In this document: positions 18,042 through 26,668 of the stretch, one piece after another | Position numbering within the stretch: the stretch's first letter is position 1 | Layout of the letters: each line of letters opens with the position of its first letter | DNA from: Metallosphaera hakonensis JCM 8857 = DSM 7519 | Lineage (GTDB): Archaea; Thermoproteota; Thermoprotei_A; Sulfolobales; Sulfolobaceae | Direction of reading: 5' to 3' | NCBI RefSeq assembly: GCF_003201675.2 | Contig: NZ_CP029287.2 | Span: forward strand, 868,001-932,000 | Length of the DNA: 64,000 nucleotides | Position numbers and translations under genes: made by a program | The notes under the pieces: model-generated | The model's database searches: none | The model's input: only the letters and a program-made list of their open reading frames with translations | What the model was told of the DNA's origin: nothing

Positions 18042-18647
18042 TCACCAATCGTCAGGGGTGAGAACCCCATTTAGAAATGGATTTGATTTTATCTCATCTT
18101 CCAGCTTGGTATTCTCCCCGTGTCCAGGGTAAATTTCATCCACTTTCATGTTCTTGATGAGATCCAGAGTGTTCACTAGTTTTTCCTTATCTCCTCCCAA
18201 GTCATATCTTCCAACGCTTCCCTTGAAGAGGGTATCTCCAGTGAATAGTGCTTTGTCCAGCATAAGAGAAGTGCTACCCAAAGTATGCCCTGGCGTGTGA
18301 ATTACAATCACGTACTTATCACCGAATCCCAGTTGATCCCCATCTCGTAGTTCATCATCTGGATTTGGTGGTAACTCTCTCCAGTCAAAATACAGGGGCA
18401 TAAGGTCCACATCATCATGGTTTAGGAGGAACTTTCCTCCAACTGCCTTTAAGGCCTTCACTCCTAAAACATGATCAAAGTGCCCATGGGTGGATATAAT
18501 GTACTTGAGTTTCAAATTTCCTTCCCTTAAGAATTCTATAACAGATCTCGGATCTCCGCCTGGGTCTATGACAACTGCCTCTCCCTTATCCCAGAGAACG
18601 TAACAGTTGGTGTTCAAGGGGCCAATCACGAAGACCTTTAAGTTCAT
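18042..18647 (-). CDS. Metallo-beta-lactamase-fold hydrolase (glyoxalase II-like)
   Basis: A 201-residue MBL-fold protein with the metal motif STHGHFDHVLG (HxHxDH), HTPGHTLGS and YPGHGENT. The family includes glyoxalase II thioesterases and persulfide dioxygenases. It is the last gene of the sulfur island, only 18 bp after the DsrE-like gene. A role in a persulfide or thioester step is therefore likely by context, though the sequence alone says only MBL hydrolase. No membrane segment is visible, so it should be cytoplasmic. Confidence 0.85.
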   Translation of the reverse strand: MNLKVFVIGPLNTNCYVLWDKGEAVVIDPGGDPRSVIEFLREGNLKLKYIISTHGHFDHVLGVKALKAVGGKFLLNHDDVDLMPLYFDWRELPPNPDDELRDGDQLGFGDKYVIVIHTPGHTLGSTSLMLDKALFTGDTLFKGSVGRYDLGGDKEKLVNTLDLIKNMKVDEIYPGHGENTKLEDEIKSNPFLNGVLTPDDW

Positions 18648-18665
18648 ATTTATATATAGTAAACA

Positions 18666-19028
18666 TTAAAAAATAAGCGTTGCCTTGGATTGAGAACTCA
18701 TGAGGGCGAACTCTGAGACTCCACCAACCTTGACCTTATAGATGAACTGATCTTCGTGAATCCCCTTCACCCTCATCCCAAACTCGCATGCGGTGATCTC
18801 CAAATCCTCTCCGGCTAGATCAACAAGGTTGTCAATGTAATACTTAAGGTTCTTGGTACCGTTTAGTACGATCTTTTCCGACTCCGGTGTTAGGGCCTTC
18901 AGCGCATCCATGGTAAAGAACATGTAAATTTTGTTACCGCTTGAGGCATACCCAATTGCCGTTATTACCCCCATCATCATCTTCTCCTGTTCTCCAGATA
19001 TCATCATGAAAGAGTACATGTCAGTCAT
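18666..19028 (-). CDS. DsrE-family sulfur-transfer-like protein
   Basis: A 120-residue protein of the DsrE/DsrF-like fold. It has a hydrophobic N-terminal strand, the segment GVITAIGYASSGNKIYMFFT, and a single conserved-looking Cys in EITACEFGMRVKG, the position used for persulfide transfer in DsrE-type proteins. The ATG at 19028 overlaps the stop of the preceding gene (ATGA) and follows GGAGGTGA, which makes the start firm; a longer in-frame reading upstream is only overlap. TusA, YeeE/YedE and DsrE proteins form sulfur relay chains, and all three are in this operon. Confidence 0.8.
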   Translation of the reverse strand: MTDMYSFMMISGEQEKMMMGVITAIGYASSGNKIYMFFTMDALKALTPESEKIVLNGTKNLKYYIDNLVDLAGEDLEITACEFGMRVKGIHEDQFIYKVKVGGVSEFALMSSQSKATLIF

Positions 19029-19333
19029 GATTTCACCTCCTTTGATTCCACGAATCTCACAAGCGCGACCCAGAACATCATCAACCCCACGTACACTACG
19101 GTGTAGCATATCCAGGTCGTGGCTTCAATGTATCCCTGAAGCTGGTCCGGCGGAACGTAAACTAGGAAATTAGCTCGGTTTAGGGCTATGTTGTCTGCCC
19201 CGGTCAAATAGATTTTACTGAATTGATACCAAGCTATCGCGAAAAGAGACAAGACCAGGGGTCCTATTACTCTCCTAACCGGATAGGGTTTGGGTTTAGA
19301 TTTCGATTTCTCCATTTCCTCCAATTTTCTCAC
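19025..19333 (-). CDS. Small membrane protein of the sulfur island
   Basis: A 102-residue protein with a basic N-terminus (several Lys, Arg and Pro), one membrane segment around VIGPLVLSLFAIAWYQ and a second around TWICYTVVYVGLMMFWVALV. The loop between them (about 35 residues) would face outside. I do not recognise a family. GTG at 19333 lies just after the transporter stop; ATG at 19315 is an alternative. Its position between the YeeE/YedE transporter and DsrE suggests an accessory subunit of the transporter. Confidence 0.65.
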   Translation of the reverse strand: MRKLEEMEKSKSKPKPYPVRRVIGPLVLSLFAIAWYQFSKIYLTGADNIALNRANFLVYVPPDQLQGYIEATTWICYTVVYVGLMMFWVALVRFVESKEVKS

Positions 19334-19334
19334 C

Positions 19335-20585
19335 TCATAATTTCTCCTGAACTTTGACAGCTAGGAAGACCCCAGCTAACATACCTCCCAGGAAGATATA
19401 TCCGTCATATCCCAGCTGGCCAAAGTTAGTCCACATGAGCCCAACGTTGCAACCCAGTGCCATCCTAACCCCTATTCCCACGAGCATTCCTCCCACGAAG
19501 CCTATGGCTAACCTCTTCCTATCCCTAGGTATCCTTATCTTGAAGTCTCCGCTCAAATAGGAGGCGGCGAAAGCTCCAACGCAAAGCATTACCACCATTA
19601 AGGTGCTTGGGTCCACAATAGGAAGCGAACTGTTGAACCATGGGGTGTTGGTGAACAGGTTTATTCCCAATGGCATCAATATATACTCAAAGAACCTTCC
19701 CCCATCGGAGGAAGTAATTACGAGGTAGTTGAACGTGTATCCAGCTCCCACTATGAAGACTAAGATCATATCCAGTGCCAGTATTACTGTAGAGAGGTTC
19801 GTCCCGTAGGGCTTTCTCAGAAGGAGCATATCCTTAACGTCTTGCTTTAACCTGAGGTTAGAGGGGATAGATGAAGGTGTAGGCCCAGGTACTCCCGGTA
19901 ATGCCTTGGCTCCAACCGCCTTCATTCCCAATCCTCCCATCCCTGCAGTGCCTCTGTTCCACTTTCCCCTCGTCCTCATTTGAAGGTATATTCCCAGGAA
20001 GAGAAGAGGTAGACCCACTATCATGGTGGTTAGGTAAACTGACATGTCCGACACTGAATGGAAGAGAACGTACGGGAGATATTCCACGTAACCCCCTGAA
20101 CTGGTTGAGAATATACCGTTCTCCATGGTATAGGATTGGAATGGCCATATGGCCACGGCGAAAACGTAAGTGCCAATCATCATTCCAAAGAGCTCTATCC
20201 AGTTCTGGACGTATCCGCTACTGGCCCTATATAACATGGATAGATTGCATCCCCCTGCCAATGCAGCACCGAAACCGAAAATAAAGGAACCCACAAGAAT
20301 GTACCATCCGGCAAAGTAATTGTTGAAATACTGATCTACTGGAGGGATCAGTCCAAAGGCCACCAAGAGTCCAGTACCTAGAGCTGTTAAACCAAACAGA
20401 ATCAATAGGGCACCGAATCTCTCGAAACTCTTGGTGGTGAAAATCGAGGTCATTGCGTTTACGAAACAGTAATTCCCTCTCTGGGCTACCCAGCCTAAAA
20501 TGAATCCGCTCAAGCCAAAGAGGCCAAATATGATTGCCCAAGATTCAGAAAAAACTGGTTGAAGTATCATGGAAGGAGTAGGCAA
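19335..20585 (-). CDS. YeeE/YedE-family sulfur-compound transporter
   Basis: A 416-residue polytopic protein with about ten membrane segments. It has the YeeE/YedE (TsuA) signatures: GFGAALAGGCNLSMLYR and GIGVRMALGCNVGLMW, each with a Cys in a Gly-rich helix break, plus the N-terminal AQRGNYCFVNAM. TsuA-type proteins bring in thiosulfate and related ions by passing them along such cysteines. TusA is four bases upstream, the classical pairing for this family. The start is TTG at 20585; an ATG five codons in is an alternative. Confidence 0.88.
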   Translation of the reverse strand: MPTPSMILQPVFSESWAIIFGLFGLSGFILGWVAQRGNYCFVNAMTSIFTTKSFERFGALLILFGLTALGTGLLVAFGLIPPVDQYFNNYFAGWYILVGSFIFGFGAALAGGCNLSMLYRASSGYVQNWIELFGMMIGTYVFAVAIWPFQSYTMENGIFSTSSGGYVEYLPYVLFHSVSDMSVYLTTMIVGLPLLFLGIYLQMRTRGKWNRGTAGMGGLGMKAVGAKALPGVPGPTPSSIPSNLRLKQDVKDMLLLRKPYGTNLSTVILALDMILVFIVGAGYTFNYLVITSSDGGRFFEYILMPLGINLFTNTPWFNSSLPIVDPSTLMVVMLCVGAFAASYLSGDFKIRIPRDRKRLAIGFVGGMLVGIGVRMALGCNVGLMWTNFGQLGYDGYIFLGGMLAGVFLAVKVQEKL

Positions 20586-20588
20586 ATC

Positions 20589-20843
20589 TTATCCCACCTT
20601 GAGTATCCTGAACCTGTACACATCTCCGTCCTTCAGCACAACGTAGGGATACCCCATGTTCTTGCAGAGCGAGGGTAGGGTTACGTCAATTGCCGGTTGG
20701 TGGTCTGTAATAACTTCAAGGACTTGACCTGCCTTCATTTTCTTTAATTTCTTGCTGGCCATCATCTCAGGTACGGGGCATGATTCACCTATCACGTCCA
20801 ACTGATCGTCCGGTTCCTTGATCTTTAGGGGTTCGGAGGACAT
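20589..20843 (-). CDS. tusA: TusA-like sulfur carrier protein
   Basis: An 84-residue single-domain TusA. The active-site motif is [18 protein letters not shown] with C22 as the sulfur-carrying Cys, followed by the [14 protein letters not shown] strand. TusA takes persulfide sulfur from a donor and gives it to acceptors such as DsrE or the heterodisulfide-reductase-like complex in sulfur oxidisers. The ATG follows a GGTGATAAG ribosome site. It is next to the transporter and in one operon with two DsrE-like genes. Confidence 0.9.
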   Translation of the reverse strand: MSSEPLKIKEPDDQLDVIGESCPVPEMMASKKLKKMKAGQVLEVITDHQPAIDVTLPSLCKNMGYPYVVLKDGDVYRFRILKVG

Positions 20844-20923
20844 CTTATCACCAAGTCATTTATCTCCCTGCATTCTTTTAAGTTATATCCTTTTTTAAAC
20901 TGTTTTTTTAATAGAGTAAAAAT

Positions 20924-21463
20924 TTAGTAAATTAGAAGGTAAAGTATAACCACAAGGTAGATAGCAGAGCCCAGTACAACCCAGGGAAGAGACTTTCCCA
21001 CTATCCTCAACCTAGGGGAAATAACGCCGTCCAACGAGAACTGTCCGGGTCCCTTCATTACTATGTAGAGGTTCAATAGCATGAGAAGCAGGTTTATGCC
21101 ATATTCCTCGGTTCCTGTCCAATAGGCTGAGAGAAAATAGATCAGGTTAGTGTACAGTGCAACCGTGCTAGCCAACCTGGACATCAGACCAAGGAGGGTA
21201 AGAACGCCAAAGCTGATTTCCCCTATCATCACTAAAACGCCCACAGTGTAGACGTGAGGGAATACCACAGTGTATAGGAACCCCCTGATAGGAGATCCCT
21301 CAGCTAAGTATTGAACAGTGAAACCAATGTAGGAGGTCGAACCTGGATTTAGAAATCCAGGGTTCAATAACTTGTTGAAAACACCTGCGTCAATCCATAT
21401 TGAGGCTACTGCTATCCTTAGAATTAACCTTTCTAGATCGAGGTTATCTCTGAGGGACTTCAT
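20924..21463 (-). CDS. DoxD-like membrane protein
   Basis: A 179-residue protein with four or five membrane segments. It resembles DoxD, the large subunit of thiosulfate:quinone oxidoreductase: GVFNKLLNPGFLNPGSTSY, GVLVMIGEISFGVLTLLGL and SAYWTGTEEYGINLLLM match the layout of the bona fide doxD at 60316. The C-terminus is extended by one extra hydrophobic segment, and no DoxA partner follows. It may be a quinone-reducing module that uses another soluble subunit, perhaps the beta-propeller protein of this operon. Its start overlaps the preceding gene by 20 bases. Confidence 0.75.
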   Translation of the reverse strand: MKSLRDNLDLERLILRIAVASIWIDAGVFNKLLNPGFLNPGSTSYIGFTVQYLAEGSPIRGFLYTVVFPHVYTVGVLVMIGEISFGVLTLLGLMSRLASTVALYTNLIYFLSAYWTGTEEYGINLLLMLLNLYIVMKGPGQFSLDGVISPRLRIVGKSLPWVVLGSAIYLVVILYLLIY

Positions 21464-22361
21464 TCTCTACGAACCTCTTCACCAACTGAGAAGATATAAC
21501 TGTTATCTGCCATATACCCACGCCCAGCAAAATCATACCTGCAATGGTGGGGGAAAGGAGCAGAACAGCCTGGAGAATCCCTCCAGTCCAAGCTCCAGCA
21601 ATAAATGCACCGTACTTCCAGGTTAATCCTTTGGTTAGGGCCGGATAGGAGCCAGAGAGAAGATAAAGAAGAGAGTTCATTGCTGTGGGAGTGAGACAAC
21701 ATATTCCAGCTATGGTTCCTATGGAAGGTATGGATGCGGTGAGGAATCCGGCGGTCGTGTTAAGGGTTCCCATCCTCAACGATTTAGGGACGGCCCACTT
21801 CATGGACGAACTGGACACGTATAGGAGAGACATCACGTAGTAAGAGAGAATCAGCGAAACAGTGAGGACTACGTCGTTCAGGACTCCCAGGAGAAGGAGG
21901 GGAACATTGATTACCAGGTTTCCTACCATGGGGATACCTTCTCCCTGATAGGTTAATACGGTGAGTCCCATGAAGTACGAGCTCACGTTCAGGTTAGGGA
22001 TTAATAGGAGTCCAGATACTATCAGAAAACTGATAAAATAGAGAGGAACAAAGGAGGCTATCATGACTTTGCCCACCTTATCCTTTACCGTCGCCCTGAG
22101 AACTGCCCTAAGTCTCATGGGACCATGAACGAGGATAAACCTTCCCCTCCTTGACCTATAAATTAGGAAACTTAGAAGGGATGACACTACTAGGTAAGCT
22201 ATCACGAAGATAAGGAAGGGTTTAAGGAACGTGATTTGACCGGTGTCAGCCAGGGGGGAATACCACACGCCAGTTACCCTGATCCCATTAATTACTATGG
22301 GAAGAAATACGGTCGCATTGAAGAAAAGGAAAATATAGAAAAAAGGATTAATTGGCTTCAT
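21444..22361 (-). CDS. Polytopic membrane protein of unknown function
   Basis: A 305-residue protein with about seven membrane segments, not assigned to a family. The segment SIGTIAGICCLTPTAMNSLL has two adjacent Cys residues in a helix-breaking Gly/Pro context, which could matter for sulfur or redox chemistry. A basic loop (YRSRRGRF) is likely cytoplasmic. It lies between the beta-propeller gene (13 bp upstream) and the DoxD-like gene (overlapping), so the three probably work as one membrane complex. Confidence 0.7.
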   Translation of the reverse strand: MKPINPFFYIFLFFNATVFLPIVINGIRVTGVWYSPLADTGQITFLKPFLIFVIAYLVVSSLLSFLIYRSRRGRFILVHGPMRLRAVLRATVKDKVGKVMIASFVPLYFISFLIVSGLLLIPNLNVSSYFMGLTVLTYQGEGIPMVGNLVINVPLLLLGVLNDVVLTVSLILSYYVMSLLYVSSSSMKWAVPKSLRMGTLNTTAGFLTASIPSIGTIAGICCLTPTAMNSLLYLLSGSYPALTKGLTWKYGAFIAGAWTGGILQAVLLLSPTIAGMILLGVGIWQITVISSQLVKRFVENEVPQR

Positions 22362-22373
22362 GAACTTTCGCCT

Positions 22374-23585
22374 TTAGCAGTGAAGTCCAGTAACTGGAGG
22401 TAACATTACGTCGTTAACTAGGTATGTTCCCATGCTCTGGGTTATGGGAATAACTATTGCAGGTGCTGTGGTCAGCGGTAACGTATATGAGACCGAAAGA
22501 GAAGATAGGGATATAAGGACTATCATTCCACCGGAACTCACACTACCGTGAAGGACTACGTATGCGTAACTACCTCCCGGAGTTAATTCGATGTCTGCTA
22601 GACCTGCTGGGGTGATTTGCGGTAAAGCTATTTCCTTGCTAATCTGGAAGTTGGAAGTTGATATTACCACGACTGTATCGTTATTGCTGGGGGCCTCCAA
22701 GTAGTATTGACCGTTAGGCGTAAAGACGCCTCTCTGTGGGGTTAAACCCTTGGGCATTTGAACCATACCCATGTATTGAAGGCTGGGTAGAGAATAGAAC
22801 CCTACGGAATTATTTCCGGCAAACTCCACCGCAACCATTGTGCCCTGCTCGTTGGGGGATACCATGTATGGTTGTGATCCTAAAGATGTTGGTTTCACCA
22901 CCAAGATCGAACCATTTGAGGCGCTTATTAGGTCTATACTATTGTTGAACCTCATTGGTATAACTAGGCTTGAACTGTCGGGAGTCCATCTAACGTCGCA
23001 TGGGTAAAATGTCTTACCGGTGGGGGACACAAACTTCTGAGACCAGGCTACTTGTAGCGTCTGAGTGCTTATGACTTCCACTTCACCTGATGGACCGTCG
23101 GCTACGGCTGCGTACTGCCCGTTTGGTGAAATGGCTACCCCAATGAAACCCACGGATGAACCCACTTGAAAAGTCTTTACGACCTTGAAGTTGGTAGCAT
23201 TTATAGCGTATATGGTCCCATTATTGAGAGGCATGAATATGTACTTCAAGGTAACCCCTGCTGGCACTTCCTCCCAATAATAAACCTGAACGGGAATACT
23301 GGTGGAAATGTTTTCGACCCTCTGAAACCCTAAGAAGCTCTGACTGGAACTAAATGGATTAAGTACCTGAGCTATTCCCTTCTGGGTCAGTGCCAGGAAA
23401 TAGAAGTTGTTGTTGGGTGTGGAGGTTGTGGTCGTAGTGTTTTGAGTCGTGGTAGGTGTTGTAGTGGTGGTAGTTGGTGTAGTGCTTGTACCAGTTGAAG
23501 TACTTCTCATCATGATATAGGCAGCACCGATCCCTACGAGAAGGATTACAACTATCCCTACTATTAAAAGAACTTTATAGTTCAT
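22374..23585 (-). CDS. Membrane-anchored extracellular beta-propeller (YVTN-type) protein
   Basis: A 403-residue protein. Residues about 5-26 form an N-terminal membrane anchor ([20 protein letters not shown]), followed by a Thr-rich linker of some 30 residues, probably glycosylated outside the cell. The rest is a beta-propeller of the YVTN/WD type, with repeats such as [35 protein letters not shown] and [15 protein letters not shown]. Such domains often serve as a binding platform for periplasmic-side enzymes. Two Cys remain (CDVRW and the C-terminal LHC). It heads the membrane part of the sulfur island. Confidence 0.78.
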   Translation of the reverse strand: MNYKVLLIVGIVVILLVGIGAAYIMMRSTSTGTSTTPTTTTTTPTTTQNTTTTTSTPNNNFYFLALTQKGIAQVLNPFSSSQSFLGFQRVENISTSIPVQVYYWEEVPAGVTLKYIFMPLNNGTIYAINATNFKVVKTFQVGSSVGFIGVAISPNGQYAAVADGPSGEVEVISTQTLQVAWSQKFVSPTGKTFYPCDVRWTPDSSSLVIPMRFNNSIDLISASNGSILVVKPTSLGSQPYMVSPNEQGTMVAVEFAGNNSVGFYSLPSLQYMGMVQMPKGLTPQRGVFTPNGQYYLEAPSNNDTVVVISTSNFQISKEIALPQITPAGLADIELTPGGSYAYVVLHGSVSSGGMIVLISLSSLSVSYTLPLTTAPAIVIPITQSMGTYLVNDVMLPPVTGLHC

Positions 23586-23670
23586 TCTTTCTCGACCTCA
23601 TATTACCCTGGTATAAACTATTAAAAATAACGTATTTATAACTAGTTTCTATCTTTTGCTTTATTTTTTA

Positions 23671-24000
23671 TTAAATAGTTATAACTAGGTCTACCTGATC
23701 AATCACTGCCCTGTAGAAATCTGGGAAGCAGCCTATTTTACATGACGGAATAAGCTTATCAGCCAAATTCCTCATGTAAACACATTGATCACACGCCTGC
23801 AAGTATATCCCTTTTTCGGCTAGCTTTTCGAGTCTTTCTCCAAGCGGGTTTCCCACCATGGGTATGTAGACGTTATCATGGATGAAGAACATCCCCTTCA
23901 CCTCCACTCCATGTCTTCCCTCTTCCAATTGGGGCACTATCATTTGCCCTAAGATATACGACCCTAAATTGGACTCAACTATGTACGCTACTTTCTTCAA
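23671..24000 (-). CDS. Cys-rich DsrE-like protein
   Basis: A 109-residue protein with a DsrE-like start (VAYIVESNLGSYILGQM) and two Cys pairs: C70 and C73 in LQACDQCVYM, C87 and C91 in PSCKIGCFPDF. DsrE-related proteins carry persulfides on such cysteines; four of them could also bind a metal or cluster. TTG at 24000 is preceded by GGGGATGAT, a good ribosome site, and lies within the end of the upstream gene (26-bp overlap). This pair could be the leading part of the sulfur operon, separated from the beta-propeller gene by about 85 bp. Confidence 0.7.
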   Translation of the reverse strand: MKKVAYIVESNLGSYILGQMIVPQLEEGRHGVEVKGMFFIHDNVYIPMVGNPLGERLEKLAEKGIYLQACDQCVYMRNLADKLIPSCKIGCFPDFYRAVIDQVDLVITI

Positions 24001-24355
24001 AGTATATCATCCCCGTAAGTTCTCTACCTACCTTCTCCAAGACTGAATTTACCTGTAACCCTTTCACTTTGCTGAGGACCTCCTTCCAGTTTTCTTGAGT
24101 TAAGTTACCTTCCTCTCTGGCTTCCAGTAGAACCTCGAGACCAATTATAACCAAGGGACACTCGGATGCCTTATACCTTATTTCTCCATCTTTTGTATAG
24201 AGTTCAAACCATCTTCCATCGCCTAACTCTACCCTTCCAATTTTCTTGTATCCCCCTCCTCCCTCAAGCACATAAAACCTCCTGGTAAGGAAATCCGAGG
24301 CATATTTCCTTTCAACTGCACAACCGCATGAGTCTCTTTTTACCATTTTAATCAT
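23975..24355 (-). CDS. Small Cys-containing protein of unknown function
   Basis: A 126-residue soluble protein. A CGC motif (C10, C12) sits near the N-terminus and another Cys in ASECPLVIIG. The middle (IGRVELGDGRWFELYTKDGE) looks like beta strands. I do not recognise the family. It is the promoter-proximal gene of the sulfur island and overlaps the Cys-rich DsrE-like gene by 26 bases, so tight co-expression and perhaps physical partnership are likely. Nothing in the sequence shows the reaction. Confidence 0.6.
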   Translation of the reverse strand: MIKMVKRDSCGCAVERKYASDFLTRRFYVLEGGGGYKKIGRVELGDGRWFELYTKDGEIRYKASECPLVIIGLEVLLEAREEGNLTQENWKEVLSKVKGLQVNSVLEKVGRELTGMIYFEESSVHS

Positions 24356-24589
24356 TTCTATCTTAGATTACTTATTTATAAATGTTTAGATAACGTTACC
24401 TCAAATGATAAAATGTTCATAGGTCTCAAGAATTAATATGTAAGCTTTAAGTCACGATAGAGTCTAGAGACCTACGATATGATCTTTGTAAAGTCATACT
24501 TCCTTAGATTAATTTAGAGTTGAGAGGATCTCCGTTCACTTCACTAATTCACCTGGAAGCCCCGTTGTGTAGTTATCAGCTTGGTGGTC

Positions 24590-24683
24590 GTTGTACTTCC
24601 TGAGACTTTAAAGGGCAACGTAACCTTCTCTGATACATCGAGCGACTTTGAATGCTACCTTGCGCTTTAGACTATGGCTAAAT
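24590..24683. repeat. Family C repeat, copy 1
   Basis: About 94 bp that match 61105-61198. Shared blocks are GTTGTACTTCCTGAGACTTT, CTTCTCTGATA and TTGCGCTTTA. No coding potential was seen. It lies in the 377-bp gap 24356-24732, which shows no gene. Confidence 0.65.
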
Positions 24684-24732
24684 ATAAGACATGAATGATA
24701 AACTGTTCACTTACTTTCCTCTTTGAAAAGAA

Positions 24733-25842
24733 TCATCGTAGTTCCGTTCCTCTCGTCTCCATTAAGTAGACGCTCAGGGTAATGGAGATTATCCCTAGCA
24801 GCGCGCCTAAAGTAATGAAAAAGGTTGGCATATCATATAATATCAAGGGAAATATTAACGTGCCTAAAGCCCCGCCTAATCTGCCTGAGAAGAATCCCAG
24901 ACCGACCTCCCTCCCTCTGATAGGAGTCTCAGTGAGTTCTGCCAGTGTGGTAAAGGTGGATGCGAAAACTATTCCTGCGGAGAACCATAGCCAGAAGAGA
25001 AACAGCGTTAATGGGAGCGCATTAAAACTTAAGAGGGATAGCGTACATGATCCACAGCCTATGCAGGTCACGGGCTTCCGGCCCATCTTATCAAGCATAA
25101 CTAAGGCTGAGAGTGACCCCGTACCAAATGAGGCCCAGAGTATCACTCCTGACGTCTCAGTTGTTATATGGAGGTAAGATGGAACATAAGCCGCCAATGA
25201 GGCCAACGCCATGGTCAATAGGAATTGCTGGAACCCAAGTGGGAGTATCCTCCAGTTCATCTTTGATTCTGACCGCCTCCTCTCTAGCCATAGGGGACTC
25301 TCTCGCATTTTTCTATTTAAGATCAGGAGGAGTATAGATGGGAGGGCTCCTGACAACAGTATTGGCCTATAGCCCACACTGGAAAGAGGGATAGAGATGA
25401 GGAGGGCGGAAATCCCTCCTATGGCCCAAGATGTAAAGTTTAGCGACATAACCCTAGCTCTGCTGAATCCCATAAGCTCGGCTATTAAGGTGGCTGAGGT
25501 GGGTATCTCACCACCTATAGCTAGCCCTACGATCACCCTTCCCAGGAGCAGAAGGAAGTACGAGGGTAGAACGCTTATTACGCTTCCCACTATGAAAAGT
25601 AGCCCTGACAACAGGAATAACGTCTTTCTTCCTAAGTAATCGCTCAAGAGGCCTATCACCAGTGCCCCAACAACCGATCCTATGAAAGCCGATGATACTA
25701 GTGTTCCCACCTGAAGAGCGTTAAGAGATAGTGTTTTAGCTATTTGACCCAAGACACCACTAATTATTAGTAGATCATAACCGTCGGAGAAGTTCCCCAG
25801 TCCTAAAGACATAACAGTTAACCTTCTACCCACCTTCTTCAC
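24733..25842 (-). CDS. Major facilitator superfamily transporter
   Basis: A 369-residue MFS protein with ten to twelve membrane segments. The signature between TM2 and TM3 (GLLSDYLGRKTL) and the TM4 segment GRVIVGLAIGGEIPTSATLI are those of the sugar/organic-acid porter group, with RMRE-like loop charges and EMRGREVG-like repeats (ETPIRGREVG). It is slightly short for the group. Substrate cannot be read from sequence. GTG at 25842 is the likely start; an ATG ten codons later is possible. It is transcribed alone after the sulfur island. Confidence 0.8.
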   Translation of the reverse strand: MKKVGRRLTVMSLGLGNFSDGYDLLIISGVLGQIAKTLSLNALQVGTLVSSAFIGSVVGALVIGLLSDYLGRKTLFLLSGLLFIVGSVISVLPSYFLLLLGRVIVGLAIGGEIPTSATLIAELMGFSRARVMSLNFTSWAIGGISALLISIPLSSVGYRPILLSGALPSILLLILNRKMRESPLWLERRRSESKMNWRILPLGFQQFLLTMALASLAAYVPSYLHITTETSGVILWASFGTGSLSALVMLDKMGRKPVTCIGCGSCTLSLLSFNALPLTLFLFWLWFSAGIVFASTFTTLAELTETPIRGREVGLGFFSGRLGGALGTLIFPLILYDMPTFFITLGALLGIISITLSVYLMETRGTELR

Positions 25843-26234
25843 CTTCCGTCACTACAAAGAATCTCAAGTAATACAAAACGAGAGGGATGGGCGTAAATAT
25901 AGGAAGCGATTTAGTCTTCTCCTTAGGCAGGGAGATTTCATGCCCAAGACTAGCTCGATGAGGTGCTCCACGAAATCCGAGACTCCTTATATCCCATATG
26001 CTCATAATAGAGTCGTAGGTTTGGGGGAAGATCACAGATCGTAGTTTATTCATGAGTAAAACACGCTGTTATGGCTCAATAAAACCTTGTTTTAGTGCAA
26101 AATTTGCATAGAAGTGTTAACGTCATTGGCCATTTTTAGAGTTTTGTTCCCTCTAGACCATGGATAAGGCATATTTTAAGGTAGTCTATCTGTTCCCACA
26201 CTATATCAAGTTCTTGTCATGACCAAAGGAACGA

Positions 26235-26480
26235 CATAGAGAGCTATTGACCCCTCCCATCCAGTCCACCCAAAATGGGGTGTCACATGCCTTCCATGCT
26301 AACTCCAACCGCGCTTTTAACGCCCCAACATTTGTTCGTCTGCGTAAGCTCTAAACCCAACGTCGAGCATAACTATTTGTATCTTTTCTGAAGATTTAAA
26401 GATATACAAAGGGGCCATCTCCCTCACAGATGTGGTCTTCCGCCCCCTGAACTTCCCCATAAAAGTAAGATGCTGGTCCT
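26235..26480 (-). mobile_element. IS200/IS605-type tnpB deletion derivative
   Basis: On the minus strand this element has a left part (GGGCGGAAGACCACATCTG) shared with the elements at 30130 and 38499, then an ATG and the TnpB start VGFRAYADEQ. After about 15 codons the frame stops and the sequence passes straight into a GC-rich right end with CACCCCATTTTGGGTG. Almost the whole tnpB gene is missing. It is a non-autonomous internal-deletion derivative, inactive on its own. Confidence 0.65.
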
Positions 26481-26668
26481 TTTTTGTTGAGGGTAACAAA
26501 GACCTCCCAACAACGCAGATGATACAGAAATTGAATGAAGTTATTGGGCATCTAAAAAGCAGTACGTTCGACTAAACGGGAAAGACCTTGAATTACATTT
26601 AGATCGCTGTGCATGGCCATACGGATTAATTGTCCAAGATGACATCTTAATATCTTGATGAGAGGTGA

